The position numbers were made by a program, and so were the translations under genes. Positions 24,421-34,237 of a stretch of DNA of 64,000 nucleotides are shown here, piece by piece (within the stretch, counting starts at the first letter, position 1; each line of letters opens with the position of its first letter). Origin of the DNA: Desulfovibrio sp. (lineage in GTDB: Bacteria > Desulfobacterota > Desulfovibrionia > Desulfovibrionales > Desulfovibrionaceae); the NCBI GenBank assembly GCA_017396005.1, contig JAFQNG010000077.1, forward strand, positions 54,265 to 118,264, written 5' to 3'. The notes under the pieces were generated by a model that saw only the letters and a program-made list of their open reading frames with translations, searched no databases and was not told where the DNA came from.

Positions 24421-26340
24421 TTACTTTTTCACTTCAGTGTAGTCAGCGTCCACCACATCGTCATTGGGGTTGCCGCCTGCTGCACCGCCAGGGCCTGCGC
24501 TGGCACCCATGTCAGGGCCGGGCTGAGCACCGGCCTGGGCCTGCTGCTGATAGAGCTGTTCGGCCAGCTTGTGTGAAGCCTTGGAAAGATCCTCGGTAGC
24601 GGCCTTGATGGCTGCCGCATCCTCGCCTTCCATGGTCTTGCGCAGTGCCGCAATCTTGCCTTCAATGTCGGTCTTGACAGCGGCATCAGCTTTGTCGCCC
24701 AAATCATTGAGGGATTTTTCCGTGCCGTAGATGAGGCTGTCAGCATGGTTGCGGGCCTCGATAAGCTCCTGCTTCTTCTTGTCATCGCTGGCATTGGCCT
24801 CGGCCTCACGCACCAGGCGCTGGATGTCTTCTTCAGAAAGACCAGAAGAGGCCGTAATCTTGATGGACTGTTCCTTGCCGGTGCCCATATCCTTGGCAGA
24901 AACGTTCACAATGCCGTTGGCATCGATATCGAAGGAGACCTCGATCTGCGGTACACCGCGCGGCGCCGGCGGGATGCCAGTCAGGTCAAAGCGGGCCAGG
25001 GTCATATTGTCACCGGCCATGGGGCGCTCACCCTGCAGAACATGGATGGACACTGAGGGCTGATTGTCAGCAGCAGTGGTGAATACCTGGCTCTTGCGCG
25101 TGGGGATGGTGGTATTGCGCTCAATGAGGCGGGTAAAGACGCCGCCCATGGTCTCAATACCCAGGGAAAGCGGGGTCACGTCCAGCAGGAGCACATCCTT
25201 GACATCACCGGTGAGGATGCCGCCCTGAATGGCCGCACCCATGGACACTACTTCGTCAGGGTTCACCGAGCGGTTGGGCTCCTTGCCAAAGAATTTGCCC
25301 ACCACCTGCTGTACCAGGGGCATACGGGTCATGCCGCCCACCAGGATGACTTCATCAATCTGCCCGGCTTCCAGACCGGCGTCAGCCAGGGCTTTCTTGC
25401 AGGGTTCGATGGTGCGGTCCACCAGGTCGCTGACAAGGGCTTCCAGCTTGGCGCGGGAGATTTTGATCAGCATGTGCTTGGGGCCGTTCTGGTCGGCAGT
25501 GATGAAGGGCAGGTTGACCTCGGCTTCCATGGAGGTTGAAAGATCTTTTTTGGCCTTTTCAGCAGCTTCCTTCAGGCGCTGCAGGGCCATGCTGTCCTTG
25601 CTGAGATCAATGCCGTTCTCTTTCTTGAACTCTTCCACCAGAAAGTTGATGACACGTTGGTCAAAGTCTTCACCACCCAGGAAGGTGTCGCCGTTGGTGG
25701 CACGCACTTCCACCACATTATCGCCCACTTCGAGGATGGAGATATCAAAGGTGCCGCCGCCCAGGTCGAAGACAGCGATCTTCTCATTAGACTTCTTGTC
25801 AGCACCATAAGCCAGTGAGGCTGCCGTGGGCTCGTTGATGATGCGCTTGACTTCAAGGCCGGCAATGCGACCGGCATCCTTGGAGGCCTGTCGCTGGGCA
25901 TCGTTGAAGTAAGCAGGCACAGTAATGACAGCTTCGCTGACGGTCTCACCCAGATAGGCCTCGGCATCAGCCTTGAGCTTGGCCAGGATCATGGCCGAGA
26001 TTTCAGGGGCGCTGTATATGCGGCCGTCCACTTCAACCCCGGCGTCGTCGTTGGCGCTCTTGGTGATCACATAGGGGGAATGAGTCTTCCAGCGATCCAC
26101 CTCGGGGGTGTCAAACTTGCGTCCCATAAGACGCTTGATGGCAAAAATTGTGCGCTTGGGGTTGGTCACGGCCTGGCGTTTGGCGATATCGCCCACCAGA
26201 CGTTCCTTATCAGTGAAGGCTACCACAGAAGGTGTGGTACGCCCCCCCTCGGGATTGGTAATGCACTTGGGCTCCTTGCCTTCCATGACATAGACGCATG
26301 AATTGGTGGTGCCCAGGTCGATGCCGATGATCTTGGACAT
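24421..26340 (-). CDS. dnaK: molecular chaperone DnaK (Hsp70)
   Basis: A full-length 639-residue Hsp70. It starts [21 protein letters not shown] and contains the ATPase motifs ([25 protein letters not shown]), the linker [14 protein letters not shown] and the Gly-rich C-terminal tail ending [13 protein letters not shown], close to the usual EEVD-like end. It refolds proteins with DnaJ and GrpE, neither of which is adjacent. AGGAGG precedes the ATG. The 210-base divergent region to the cytochrome gene contains no CIRCE element that I could find, so heat regulation here is probably not HrcA-type. Confidence 0.98.
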   Translation of the reverse strand: MSKIIGIDLGTTNSCVYVMEGKEPKCITNPEGGRTTPSVVAFTDKERLVGDIAKRQAVTNPKRTIFAIKRLMGRKFDTPEVDRWKTHSPYVITKSANDDAGVEVDGRIYSAPEISAMILAKLKADAEAYLGETVSEAVITVPAYFNDAQRQASKDAGRIAGLEVKRIINEPTAASLAYGADKKSNEKIAVFDLGGGTFDISILEVGDNVVEVRATNGDTFLGGEDFDQRVINFLVEEFKKENGIDLSKDSMALQRLKEAAEKAKKDLSTSMEAEVNLPFITADQNGPKHMLIKISRAKLEALVSDLVDRTIEPCKKALADAGLEAGQIDEVILVGGMTRMPLVQQVVGKFFGKEPNRSVNPDEVVSMGAAIQGGILTGDVKDVLLLDVTPLSLGIETMGGVFTRLIERNTTIPTRKSQVFTTAADNQPSVSIHVLQGERPMAGDNMTLARFDLTGIPPAPRGVPQIEVSFDIDANGIVNVSAKDMGTGKEQSIKITASSGLSEEDIQRLVREAEANASDDKKKQELIEARNHADSLIYGTEKSLNDLGDKADAAVKTDIEGKIAALRKTMEGEDAAAIKAATEDLSKASHKLAEQLYQQQAQAGAQPGPDMGASAGPGGAAGGNPNDDVVDADYTEVKK

Positions 26341-26484
26341 ATGGGTTCCTCCTCAGGGAATCTGCTGTATTTGAAACCGGCAGTCTGCGCCGGGCGAGCA
26401 TAAAGTAAGTCCTTCTGTGCCCGCGTCCAGTAGGGTCTGACAATTTTTATAAAAAAACTTTTGGAAAAAATTTTTTATCCGCTG

Positions 26485-26519
26485 TTGACCAGTACTTGAA
26501 GGTAGGATAATGATTATTA
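26485..26519 (+). promoter_or_regulatory. promoter with overlapping Fur-box-like site upstream of the cytochrome gene
   Basis: -35 TTGACC (26485-26490), 17-base spacer, -10-like TAATGA (26508-26513). Overlapping the -10 is GGATAATGATTATTA (26505-26519), which matches the 15-bp Fur core TGATAATnATTATCA except at two positions. A bound iron regulator would block this promoter. The assignment is by eye and Desulfovibrio Fur sites vary. Confidence 0.45.
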
Positions 26520-26553
26520 AAACTTTTGTTCAATCTGGCACAAGGAGGAAGTG

Positions 26554-27390
26554 ATGGATACGAGCAGACGTAATTTGCTGTGTGGTCTTGGCGGTCTGGC
26601 CCTGGGTGGTGCGGTGGCCGGTCTGACGGCTCCGGCCATGGCAGCTGTGGATCCCAATGCTCCGGCTGGCCGTTTTTCGCAGGTCAATGGTGAATTTGGC
26701 TGGAAACCGCACAAACTGGACCCGGCAGAAGTGGCCATGGTGGCCTATGACGGTTACTGGTACAAGGGTTATGCCTGTGGTTACGGTGTGTTTTACAGCA
26801 TCATCGGCCTCATGGGTGAAAAATACGGCGCACCCTACAATCAGTTCCCCTATGCCATGCTTGAGGCCAACAAAGGCGGTATTTCCGACTGGGGCACCAT
26901 CTGTGGCGCGCTTTACGGCGCCGCGGCGGCCTATGCCCTTTTCTGGGGCCGTAAGGAACGCACCCCCATGGTTAATGAGCTGTACCGTTGGTACGAAGTG
27001 ACCAAACTGCCCATCTACAATCCCGGTGACAAGGCCACCGGCGTCAAGGGCGCCCTGCCGCAGAACTCTTCAGGCTCTGTGCTCTGCCATATTTCTGTCT
27101 CTAAATGGTGTTATGCCCACAAGATCGAAGCCACCAGCAAGGAGCGCAGTGAGCGCTGCGGCCGTATCACCGCTGACGTGGCCACCAAGGCTGTGGAAAT
27201 CCTCAATGCCAAGATCGACAAGGGTAAGGACTGGAAGGGCACCTTTGCCGTACAGGCCGCTGTGGCCGGCTGTGGTGAATGCCATCAGACCAAGGGCAAT
27301 GATGCCAACTGGGCCAAGGGCGTTATGGACTGCACCCCTTGCCATAACGGCAGCAAGGCTCTGGCCGACAAGTTTAACAACCATCCGTAG
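26554..27390 (+). CDS. split-Soret-type dihaem cytochrome c (periplasmic)
   Basis: A 278-residue exported cytochrome. The N-terminus MDTSRRNLLCGLGGLALGG is a twin-arginine-type signal ending near APAMA. Two c-type haem sites, CGECH and CTPCH, lie in the last 45 residues, and further Cys residues (YACGYGVF, TICGALYG, SVLCHISVSKWC) occur upstream, the pattern of split-Soret cytochrome c (C_GCAxxG-type redox domain) known from Desulfovibrio. It is thought to carry electrons in the periplasm, with a role suggested in nitrate or oxidative-stress metabolism. ATG chosen with AGGAGG 5 bases upstream; a GTG one codon earlier is the alternative. Single gene, with its own promoter and terminator. Confidence 0.9.
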   Translation: MDTSRRNLLCGLGGLALGGAVAGLTAPAMAAVDPNAPAGRFSQVNGEFGWKPHKLDPAEVAMVAYDGYWYKGYACGYGVFYSIIGLMGEKYGAPYNQFPYAMLEANKGGISDWGTICGALYGAAAAYALFWGRKERTPMVNELYRWYEVTKLPIYNPGDKATGVKGALPQNSSGSVLCHISVSKWCYAHKIEATSKERSERCGRITADVATKAVEILNAKIDKGKDWKGTFAVQAAVAGCGECHQTKGNDANWAKGVMDCTPCHNGSKALADKFNNHP

Positions 27391-27421
27391 CAGCCCCTGG
27401 TTTCAGGACGGGATATGTGCA

Positions 27422-27450
27422 GGGCCGGAGCATACGCTCCGGCCCTGTTT
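27422..27450. terminator. terminator between the cytochrome and recJ genes
   Basis: Ten-base-pair stem GGGCCGGAGC / GCTCCGGCCC with a 4-base loop followed by TGTTTGTG, between two convergent genes. Confidence 0.8.
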
Positions 27451-27455
27451 GTGTA

Positions 27456-29183
27456 TTATTTTTGTACAGGCTGCCAGTCTTTGACGGTCAGATTGACAGA
27501 TGCAATGCCATTGTATGTATCCAGGCGAGGTGTGTAGGCCAGGCGGATGTACTGGCCGGTAATCGAGGCTGGTAGAGATGCTGCCATTCTCCAGCACTTG
27601 GCAGCAAGCGTCAGACCGCTGGTCTGATCCTGGACTCGCAGGAGTGCATGTTCGCGGCTGTGCCCGATGAAAGAGCGCTCTCTGACCAGCAGGGGGGGCG
27701 AGGCGAAGACAGGTTCGGCATTGCCCGGGCCATATGGCTGTAACAGATCCAGTTCTTTCAGGAAGGTCTGCTCTGTGGCCTGAGCGAAATCTAGTTCGCA
27801 TTCAAGCAGCAGGCTGGCAGTAAGAGGCTCTGTGCCCAGTGCTTCCTGCACTACGTCATTAAAGCGTTTACGAAAAGCATCCAGTTGCGACATTTCCAGC
27901 CGGACGCCTGCCGCCAGCCGATGCCCGCCAAAGCCCAGCAGGCAGGAAGCGCATTCCTGCAGGCCTGCATGCAGGTTAAACTCCCGTACTGAGCGTCCAG
28001 AGCCTTTGAGGCAGTCCTGATCATCGCAGAGGATGATGGTAGGGCGATAGAATTCATCCACAATGCGTGAGGCTACGATACCAACAATGCCGGGGTGCCA
28101 GCCACTGTCATACAGTACCAGCGCTGCCTGCGGCCCCTGATCCAGCAGGGTGATGGCCTGGTTGCGGGCCTGGCGATGGATGCGCTCCTCTTCATTGCGT
28201 CGTTCGCTGTTCAGTGCGTCCAGCTGTTCGGCAAGGCGTACGGCCTGTGTGTGATCTGTTTCTCGCAGAAGGCGCAGGGCCAGACCGGCTTCTCCCATAC
28301 GGCCGGCCGCATTAATGCGCGGGGCAAGGCGAAAGACCACCTGCCCGCTGCTCAGGGCTGCAGCTGGGTCAAAGCCACTGACTGCCTTGAGTGCAGCCAT
28401 ACCGGGACGAATGGCCTGAGCCAAGACGTTGAGGCCGCCGCGTACCAGGATACGGTTTTCACCTACCAGGCGCATCACATCTGCCAGCGTGCCCAATGCC
28501 ACCAGATCCAGGGCATGATCCATCTTGTAGCGTTTGCCCGTATGCGGCGCCAAGGCTGTGTTAAGCGCACCCATCAGGTAAAAAGAGACGCCCACACCCG
28601 CCAGATAGGGGCAGGGGGAGGCTTCGGCATCCATGCGTGGATTACAGAAAGCATGGGCAGGCGGCAGTTCGGCAGGCGGCAGATGGTGATCAGAAACAAC
28701 TACGGTCATGCCCAGCTCCCGGGCACGGGCAATGGCAGCCATGTCGGAGATGCCGCAGTCCACGGTGAGCAGCACTTCATAGCCTTCGGCGGCCAGAGCC
28801 TCAATGCGCGGGATGTTCAGACCGTAACCTTCACGGCGTCGGTCAGGCAGATGCCAGGCCGCCGTGATACCATGGGCCTCCAGAACGTCTAATGCCAGTG
28901 TAGTGCCGGTGATGCCATCAACATCATAGTCGCCCCAGACCACGATTTTCTTGCCGGCAAGCAGCTCGCTGGCCAGCAGATCTGCGGCTTCGGGCAGTTG
29001 TGGCCATGCCTTGGGAGGGGTCAGGGCGCTGAGACGGGCAGTGAGAAAACTGTCAAGCTGCGCCGCATCAGTCATTCCCCGCTGCCATAGTATGCGCAGT
29101 AGAAGAGGGGAAATACACAGCTGTTCTGCCAGTGTAGCAGGAGGCTCGCCCTGAGGGCCTTCTCGAAAGTGCCAGTGTTTCAC
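27456..29183 (-). CDS. recJ: single-stranded-DNA-specific exonuclease RecJ
   Basis: A 575-residue DHH-family nuclease. Metal-binding motifs appear in order: [22 protein letters not shown], then a DHHA1 part with [11 protein letters not shown]. RecJ degrades 5'-tailed single-stranded DNA in recombination and mismatch repair. The start is GTG (29181-29183), overlapping the TPR-gene stop as GTGA, so translation is coupled. It is the last gene of a minus-strand run from the yicC region. Confidence 0.95.
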   Translation of the reverse strand: MKHWHFREGPQGEPPATLAEQLCISPLLLRILWQRGMTDAAQLDSFLTARLSALTPPKAWPQLPEAADLLASELLAGKKIVVWGDYDVDGITGTTLALDVLEAHGITAAWHLPDRRREGYGLNIPRIEALAAEGYEVLLTVDCGISDMAAIARARELGMTVVVSDHHLPPAELPPAHAFCNPRMDAEASPCPYLAGVGVSFYLMGALNTALAPHTGKRYKMDHALDLVALGTLADVMRLVGENRILVRGGLNVLAQAIRPGMAALKAVSGFDPAAALSSGQVVFRLAPRINAAGRMGEAGLALRLLRETDHTQAVRLAEQLDALNSERRNEEERIHRQARNQAITLLDQGPQAALVLYDSGWHPGIVGIVASRIVDEFYRPTIILCDDQDCLKGSGRSVREFNLHAGLQECASCLLGFGGHRLAAGVRLEMSQLDAFRKRFNDVVQEALGTEPLTASLLLECELDFAQATEQTFLKELDLLQPYGPGNAEPVFASPPLLVRERSFIGHSREHALLRVQDQTSGLTLAAKCWRMAASLPASITGQYIRLAYTPRLDTYNGIASVNLTVKDWQPVQK

Positions 29184-30013
29184 GCGCCTGCCTGTTCCCC
29201 GGGCCGGTTCGCCTGAGTCAGATCGCGCAAGACGCCCTGCACTTCAGAGAGCCGGGCTTCAGGAACGAGATTTTTTTGCACGAGCCAGGCTATGAACTTG
29301 AGAGAAGCCTCATGTCTGGGGGCGATGGAAAGAGCCTTGAGCAGATTGTCGATGCAGCCGTCCATGTCATGGGTTTCAAGCAGGGCACGCGCCATATTCA
29401 TATAAAGATTTTCGTCATTGGGCGAAAGCTCCAGGGCTCGCTGATAGTATTCCACAGCCTGGCCCAGCATCTTGTTTTTACGCAGGCTGATGCCAAATTC
29501 ATTGAAGAGATGTTTCTGCTCGGGTTCAAATGCCCCTTCCAGTTTGACCAGACGTTCAAAGATATTCTGAGCCTTGCCTACGTCACCGCGCTCCAGATAG
29601 GTAAGACCGATGCCAAAATTGGCTCGCACATTTTCTTCATCAACCTTGAGCGCACGGGAATATTCGTATTCAGCAGCGAAGTTTTCTCCTTTTTCGCGAT
29701 GGCTGTCACCGTTGTCTACCGACTGCTGCAATTCCTGCATCTTGGGATAGACCGCGCTGAGATAGAACTCAGGTTCCGGAGAAAACTTGGTAATCAGCTC
29801 TTCCATGCTTATCTTGCGCTTGGCGCCGGTAGGCACATAGTTGGCGTTGAGAGGCTGGCATTCGATACTGTCACCGCGCTGTTCCACAAACCAGAAGGTT
29901 TTCTGCACTGTCTTGCGGGTCGTGGTACCGGTACCGACCTTACGCACTTCCTGGGAGGAAAAAACGCCGCGTACTTCTGTTTTTTTTGAAGAGGGATTCT
30001 GTTCACCGGGCAT
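29180..30013 (-). CDS. TPR-repeat protein
   Basis: A 277-residue cytoplasmic protein. Residues about 95-255 contain at least four tetratricopeptide repeats (for example [26 protein letters not shown] broken over positions 110-135, and [20 protein letters not shown]). The N-terminal 85 residues are conserved-looking but not recognised ([28 protein letters not shown]). Such proteins act as protein-protein scaffolds; the partner is unknown. It lies 3 bases after pyrF and overlaps recJ. AGAGGT precedes the ATG. Confidence 0.8.
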   Translation of the reverse strand: MPGEQNPSSKKTEVRGVFSSQEVRKVGTGTTTRKTVQKTFWFVEQRGDSIECQPLNANYVPTGAKRKISMEELITKFSPEPEFYLSAVYPKMQELQQSVDNGDSHREKGENFAAEYEYSRALKVDEENVRANFGIGLTYLERGDVGKAQNIFERLVKLEGAFEPEQKHLFNEFGISLRKNKMLGQAVEYYQRALELSPNDENLYMNMARALLETHDMDGCIDNLLKALSIAPRHEASLKFIAWLVQKNLVPEARLSEVQGVLRDLTQANRPGEQAGA

Positions 30014-30016
30014 GGT

Positions 30017-30724
30017 TTACCTCTGCTGCTGTGCGTCATCCATTTCGTTTAGTATACGCCGTGCGGCATCCTGAGGAGAAGGGGCTTCCAGTATGGGCCT
30101 GCCAACGACAAGAAAATCTGCTCCAGCGGCCACAGCTGCAGCCGGGGTCATGACACGCCGCTGATCGTCACCGCTGCTGCCGGCAGGACGAATGCCGGGG
30201 CACAGACATCGCAGGCCAGGTACTGCGGCCTTGATGGAGGCGGCCTCCTGGCCGGAACAGACTACACCATCCAGCCCCCAGTTTTTGGCTTGACGGGCCA
30301 GCTGCAGGGCAAAGTCTGCCGGGTCGCTTTCGATGCCTGGCATTTCGCCGGGAGCAAAGCTGGTCAGTACCGTGACCCCGAAAAGCAGCGGTCGTGAGGG
30401 ACTGTCTGCGGCAAGCCCTTCCACTGCGTCCCTGGCTGCAGCACACATGCGCTGGCCACCCTGGCAGTGCAGGGTTAGCAGATCGACCCCCACCGAGGCT
30501 GCAGCCTTGACGGCCTGCCCCACAGTATGAGGGATGTCGTAAAACTTGAGATCCAGAAAAACCTTGAAGCCCAGATCTCTCAGTTTTTCCAGAAAGGCCG
30601 GACCTGCCAGGGTGAAGAGCTCCATGCCCACCTTGCACCAGGGGGCTGTTCCCTGCAGACCGCGGGCCAGTGCAAGGGCAGTGCTCTGCCGGGGGACATC
30701 AAGGGCAACGATGAGTTCTGCCAT
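30017..30724 (-). CDS. pyrF: orotidine 5'-phosphate decarboxylase
   Basis: A 235-residue TIM-barrel enzyme. The active-site stretch VFLDLKFYDIPHTV carries the Asp-x-Lys-x-x-Asp catalytic array, and VKAAASVGVDLLTLHCQGG and the C-terminal FLVVGRPI close the phosphate site. It makes UMP in pyrimidine synthesis. It follows gmk by 12 bases, so two nucleotide-metabolism genes share the operon. Confidence 0.96.
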   Translation of the reverse strand: MAELIVALDVPRQSTALALARGLQGTAPWCKVGMELFTLAGPAFLEKLRDLGFKVFLDLKFYDIPHTVGQAVKAAASVGVDLLTLHCQGGQRMCAAARDAVEGLAADSPSRPLLFGVTVLTSFAPGEMPGIESDPADFALQLARQAKNWGLDGVVCSGQEAASIKAAVPGLRCLCPGIRPAGSSGDDQRRVMTPAAAVAAGADFLVVGRPILEAPSPQDAARRILNEMDDAQQQR

Positions 30725-30736
30725 TTTTACCTCGGC

Positions 30737-31345
30737 TCAGAGGGCGAGCATGTTTTCAACCAGGTGTGGATTACGCCCCGGGGCCAGGGTACCTGCCAGG
30801 TAGACGGCACGCAGAGCGTCGTAGGCCACATCCAGATTATCGTTGACTATCAGGGCGTCATACCAGCGGGCTTCCTGCATTTCACGACGGGCATTCCCCA
30901 GGCGACGCTGTATGGTATCTTCATCATCAAGGCCGCGCAGACGCAGACGGCGTTCCAGCTCTTTCATATCTGGCGGCAGGATGAAGACGAAGCGGGCTTC
31001 TTCCAGCGTAACCTTGAGCTGGGCAGCACCCTGCACATCGATATCAAAAATCATGTCTCTGCCCTGGCGCAGCATGGCCCGTGTGGCAGCCAGAGGCGTA
31101 CCGTACAGATTGCCATGTACTTCGGCCCATTCGGCAAAATGGTTTTCTGCACGCAGACTTTCGAATGCCGCACGATCAAGAAAAATGTAATCCCTGCCAT
31201 TGACCTCTCCCTGACGGGGGGCTCTGGTGGTACAGGATACTGAATAGGAGAAATGCGGAAATTCTGCCAAAAGGCGTTTGACCAGTGTGGTCTTGCCTGC
31301 ACCGGAGGGGGCGCTTAAAACAAGTGCAATACCTTCTCTCTGCAT
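30737..31345 (-). CDS. gmk: guanylate kinase
   Basis: A 202-residue kinase with the P-loop LSAPSGAGKTTLVKRLL, the GMP-binding YSVSCTTRAPRQGEVNGRDY and the lid region RRLRLRGLDDEDTI. It phosphorylates GMP to GDP. The start overlaps the stop of the RemA-like gene by one base (TAATG). The order yicC-remA-gmk is widely conserved in bacteria. Confidence 0.97.
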   Translation of the reverse strand: MQREGIALVLSAPSGAGKTTLVKRLLAEFPHFSYSVSCTTRAPRQGEVNGRDYIFLDRAAFESLRAENHFAEWAEVHGNLYGTPLAATRAMLRQGRDMIFDIDVQGAAQLKVTLEEARFVFILPPDMKELERRLRLRGLDDEDTIQRRLGNARREMQEARWYDALIVNDNLDVAYDALRAVYLAGTLAPGRNPHLVENMLAL

Positions 31346-31599
31346 TATGCCTCATCCCCCTGCGTGAAGCGCTGGCTGATGGTTTCGGGCTGTATGGACG
31401 ACAGGATGATGTGATTGGAGTCTGTCACCAGGATGGAGCGCGTCTTGCGCCCCTGCGTGGCGTCGATCAGTCTTCCTTCTGCCCGCGCATCTTCACGCAG
31501 GCGTTTCATGGGCGAGGAGGCAGGCCCTACGATGCTGACCACACGTTCGGCCAGCACATAATTACCGAAACCGATATTGACAAGTTTGTGTGCCGACAT
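31345..31599 (-). CDS. RemA/DUF370-family regulator
   Basis: An 84-residue protein with the family core [21 protein letters not shown], then [28 protein letters not shown] and [19 protein letters not shown] (given in pieces). In Bacillus RemA is a DNA-binding activator of matrix genes; in proteobacteria its role is not settled. It sits 2 bases after yicC and overlaps gmk. Confidence 0.9.
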   Translation of the reverse strand: MSAHKLVNIGFGNYVLAERVVSIVGPASSPMKRLREDARAEGRLIDATQGRKTRSILVTDSNHIILSSIQPETISQRFTQGDEA

Positions 31600-31601
31600 G
31601 G

Positions 31602-32483
31602 CTATTCCAGATTCTGCACCTGCTCACGGCATTTTTCCAGTTCGTTCTTGAAATCCACCATCAGACGCGAAAGCTGCACGTCAGGCAGCTTGTTGCCGCA
31701 GGTATTGACCTCACGAAAGCATTCCTGCAGGGTGAAATCCAACCGGCGCCCCGCATCCCCGCCGGATTGCAGCAGGTGGCGCAGGCGTTCCAGATGTGTG
31801 GCAAGGCGCGTCAGTTCCTCGCTGACGTCCAGACGGTCAGCCAGAATGACCACTTCCTGCAGCAGGCGTGTTTCTTCCAGCTCCTGTCCATACTGACTCA
31901 GGGCCTCGCCTAGGCGTTCACGCATCTGCTGGGAACGTTCTTCCTTGATGGCTGGGGCCCGCTCCATGATAAGCTCTGTCCACTCTTCCATACGCAGAAT
32001 GCGTGAGTACATGTCTGTAGCCAGAGCGCGGCCTTCGGCACTGCGGGCTTCGTTCCAGTCGTCCAGGGCCAGAGCCAGGCCTTCCTCCAGCTGGGCGGCC
32101 AGGTCTTCATCCTGCTCATCGCCGTTATCGGCCCACAGTCCATGCATCTGCATAAGAGCATTGTAGTCCGGCCTGAACATCTCGTCGCGACTGCGGGCCA
32201 GATCTTTCAGGCTGTCCAGAATGGCTGAAGCCTGTATGGTATCAAAGCGCAGACGCGGGCTTGCACCTGCCGCATACTGCAGTATCAGGGTAATCTCGAC
32301 TCGACCCCGTGAGGCAAAGCGGCGTACTACCTTTTCCAGGCGGGGTTCAAGGCCGCGCACATTGGCTGGTAGCCGCCATTTGAGATCCAGATGGCGACTG
32401 TTGACACTTTTTACTTCCCATTGCTGAGTAAGCCCTGTGTTTTCCACCAGGCAGCGGCCAAAACCGGTCATACTGCGGAGCAT
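31602..32483 (-). CDS. YicC-family endoribonuclease-like protein
   Basis: A 293-residue protein starting [10 protein letters not shown], the invariant opening of YicC proteins, with AGGAG 6 bases upstream. A longer in-frame opening to 32648 is rejected because it overlaps the fmdB-like gene and is not conserved-type sequence. Other family blocks are [16 protein letters not shown] and the C-terminal [22 protein letters not shown]. YicC of E. coli cuts RNA. The 97-base gap to the fmdB-like gene holds a 9-bp inverted repeat (AGGGCAAGG at 32517-32525 and its complement at 32549-32557), which may form a leader hairpin. Confidence 0.93.
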   Translation of the reverse strand: MLRSMTGFGRCLVENTGLTQQWEVKSVNSRHLDLKWRLPANVRGLEPRLEKVVRRFASRGRVEITLILQYAAGASPRLRFDTIQASAILDSLKDLARSRDEMFRPDYNALMQMHGLWADNGDEQDEDLAAQLEEGLALALDDWNEARSAEGRALATDMYSRILRMEEWTELIMERAPAIKEERSQQMRERLGEALSQYGQELEETRLLQEVVILADRLDVSEELTRLATHLERLRHLLQSGGDAGRRLDFTLQECFREVNTCGNKLPDVQLSRLMVDFKNELEKCREQVQNLE

Positions 32484-32580
32484 AGCTTCTCCTGCGCCAG
32501 GGTTTACAAGAAGTCTAGGGCAAGGGGGCAGTGATTGCAAGGAAGCCGCCTTGCCCTGATGACGGTCACTCTGACAGTGC

Positions 32581-32838
32581 TCAGTTTCCTGCACAGGAAA
32601 AACCGCCACCTCCACCGCCGCAAGCTCCACCACAGGGGGAGGGGCCACCCATGCCCATGGGGCGTACAGGGCCAGGCTTATAGGGGAAGGCCCCGGTTTT
32701 GAGAGGACTGGGCGCGCTCATCTGTCGTTGGGATGCTGCGCCGCAGGCGGGGCAGAGGGGTTCCTGGCTGCTGTGAGCCGGGACGAGCTCTTCAAATTTT
32801 TTGCCGCACTTGGGGCAAAGAAAATCGTACATTGGCAT
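32581..32838 (-). CDS. FmdB-family zinc-ribbon protein
   Basis: An 85-residue protein. MPMYDFLCPKCGKKFEEL and LCPACGA give two C-x2-C pairs forming a zinc ribbon, the FmdB (CxxC_CxxC_SSSS) family. The tail is Gly/Cys rich (GGACGGGGGGFSCAGN). Function is unknown; members are putative regulators. GGAGG lies 4 bases before the ATG. It leads the operon containing yicC, the RemA-like gene, gmk and pyrF. Confidence 0.9.
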   Translation of the reverse strand: MPMYDFLCPKCGKKFEELVPAHSSQEPLCPACGAASQRQMSAPSPLKTGAFPYKPGPVRPMGMGGPSPCGGACGGGGGGFSCAGN

Positions 32839-32886
32839 AGAGCCTCCGATAGGTCGCCAGATGAACGGCGCATTTGTTTTTTACTG

Positions 32887-32914
32887 TATATATGATGTCT
32901 TACCCGGAAGGCAA
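32887..32914 (-). promoter_or_regulatory. candidate promoter for the fmdB-yicC-gmk operon
   Basis: Minus strand: -35 TTGCCT (32909-32914), 16-base spacer, -10 TATATA (32887-32892). The leader to the fmdB-like ATG is about 45 bases. Confidence 0.5.
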
Positions 32915-32973
32915 GGCAGGCGCGTCAGTAAGCCTTTGATGTCTGCTTCAGCCTTTTTTCTAGCAGGGCCAGT

Positions 32974-34161
32974 TTACGATCTGTAATCGGCATTGAGACT
33001 GACATATTCATGCCCCAAATCCGAGGCCTGAAAAGTATAACTGCCCATTCCATCGCCCAGGCATATTTCTACTGGCACATTATCAGCCTTGAGGGCTTCA
33101 GTCAGCTCATCTTCCATATGGTCATTGACAGGCTGGCCCTGGCGGAAGCGTTCAATGCCACAGAGTTTGAGGCTGACTCCAGCTGGATCAACCTGTACAC
33201 CACTGTAGCCTACGGCCGTAATGATGCGACCCCAGTTGGCATCACCGCCGTAGATTGCTGTCTTGACCAGCTGAGAATGCCCTACACTGCGGGCTACGGT
33301 ACGAGCATCAGCTTCAGTGGCTGCGCCTGTCACGGTGATGTGGATGACTTTGCGGGCACCTTCGCCGTCTTTGACCAGCATGTACGCCACATTGCCCAGA
33401 ATATGGGTAAGGGCCTCTTCAAGCAGGGCCAGGTCAGCGTGGCCGGCAGCTTTTACCCCGGAAGCACCGTTGGCCAGGCCCAGTATAGTGTCGTTGGTGG
33501 AGGTATCTCCGTCTACGCTGACGCGGTTAAAGGTCTTTTCCACACCGCGTGCAAACATATCCTGCCAGGCTGTGCGTTCTACCTCTGCATCGGTCAGTGC
33601 CACACAGAGCATGGTTGCCATATTGGGGCAGATCATGCCTGCTCCCTTGGCCATGACGGTCAGACGTACCGTACCGCCGGCGAGGCCTACCTCGTGCATG
33701 GCGAACTTGGGAAAGGCGTCCGTTGTCATAAAGGCCCGTGTGAAGCCTTCGGCATCGCGGCTGCCAAGACTTGCAGCCAGGGCGGGCAGAGCGGAGCGCC
33801 AGAGATCCATCTTCAACTGCGGGCCAATAACACCAGTGGAGAGGGGCAGTATCTCATGGGGCTGCAGACCCGTGAGTTCTGCGGCCATACGCTGGGTTTC
33901 GCGGCAGTTGGCAAGGCCTTCTTCTCCTGTGCAGGCATTGGCCTGTCCGGCATTGGCCAGTACGGCGCGAGCCATACCATATTGGGTCAGTATTTCCTGG
34001 CAGATCTGTACAGGAGCCGCCTTGAAAAGGTTCTTGGTGAACATGCCCGCCAGTACGCAATTCCGTTCAGAAACAATAAGGCCCAGGTCATCACGACCCG
34101 GCTTTCTAAAACTGGCAGCAGCAGCCCCGGCCTTGAAGCCTTTGGGAAGATCATTGATCAT
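32974..34161 (-). CDS. argJ: bifunctional ornithine acetyltransferase / N-acetylglutamate synthase
   Basis: A 395-residue ArgJ with normal length when started at MINDLPKGFKAGAAAASF (ATG 34159-34161). The longer open frame upstream crosses the fusA terminator and is not used. The autocleavage site with the nucleophilic Thr is in KGAGMICPNMATMLCV, and the N-terminal GLIVSERNCVLAGMFTKN is typical. ArgJ moves acetyl from acetylornithine to glutamate in the cyclic arginine pathway. Only GGGGT precedes the start, so translation may be weak. It stands as a single gene after the fusA terminator. Confidence 0.95.
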   Translation of the reverse strand: MINDLPKGFKAGAAAASFRKPGRDDLGLIVSERNCVLAGMFTKNLFKAAPVQICQEILTQYGMARAVLANAGQANACTGEEGLANCRETQRMAAELTGLQPHEILPLSTGVIGPQLKMDLWRSALPALAASLGSRDAEGFTRAFMTTDAFPKFAMHEVGLAGGTVRLTVMAKGAGMICPNMATMLCVALTDAEVERTAWQDMFARGVEKTFNRVSVDGDTSTNDTILGLANGASGVKAAGHADLALLEEALTHILGNVAYMLVKDGEGARKVIHITVTGAATEADARTVARSVGHSQLVKTAIYGGDANWGRIITAVGYSGVQVDPAGVSLKLCGIERFRQGQPVNDHMEDELTEALKADNVPVEICLGDGMGSYTFQASDLGHEYVSLNADYRS

Positions 34162-34178
34162 ATTTACCCCATCTACGG

Positions 34179-34206
34179 AAAATCGCGGGGAGGCCCCGCG
34201 ATTTTC
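34179..34206 (-). terminator. terminator after fusA
   Basis: Stem AAAATCGCGGGG / CCCCGCGATTTT with a 3-base loop, 32 bases past the fusA stop and 18 bases before the argJ start. Confidence 0.8.
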
Positions 34207-34237
34207 TGATAGCTGTTTACGGTGCAGAAGTCTGACT

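Noticed and set aside
26341-26550. CIRCE element or sigma-32 promoter for dnaK
   Set aside because: No 9-bp inverted repeat with a 9-base spacer and no CTTGAAA/CCCCAT pair at acceptable spacing was found.
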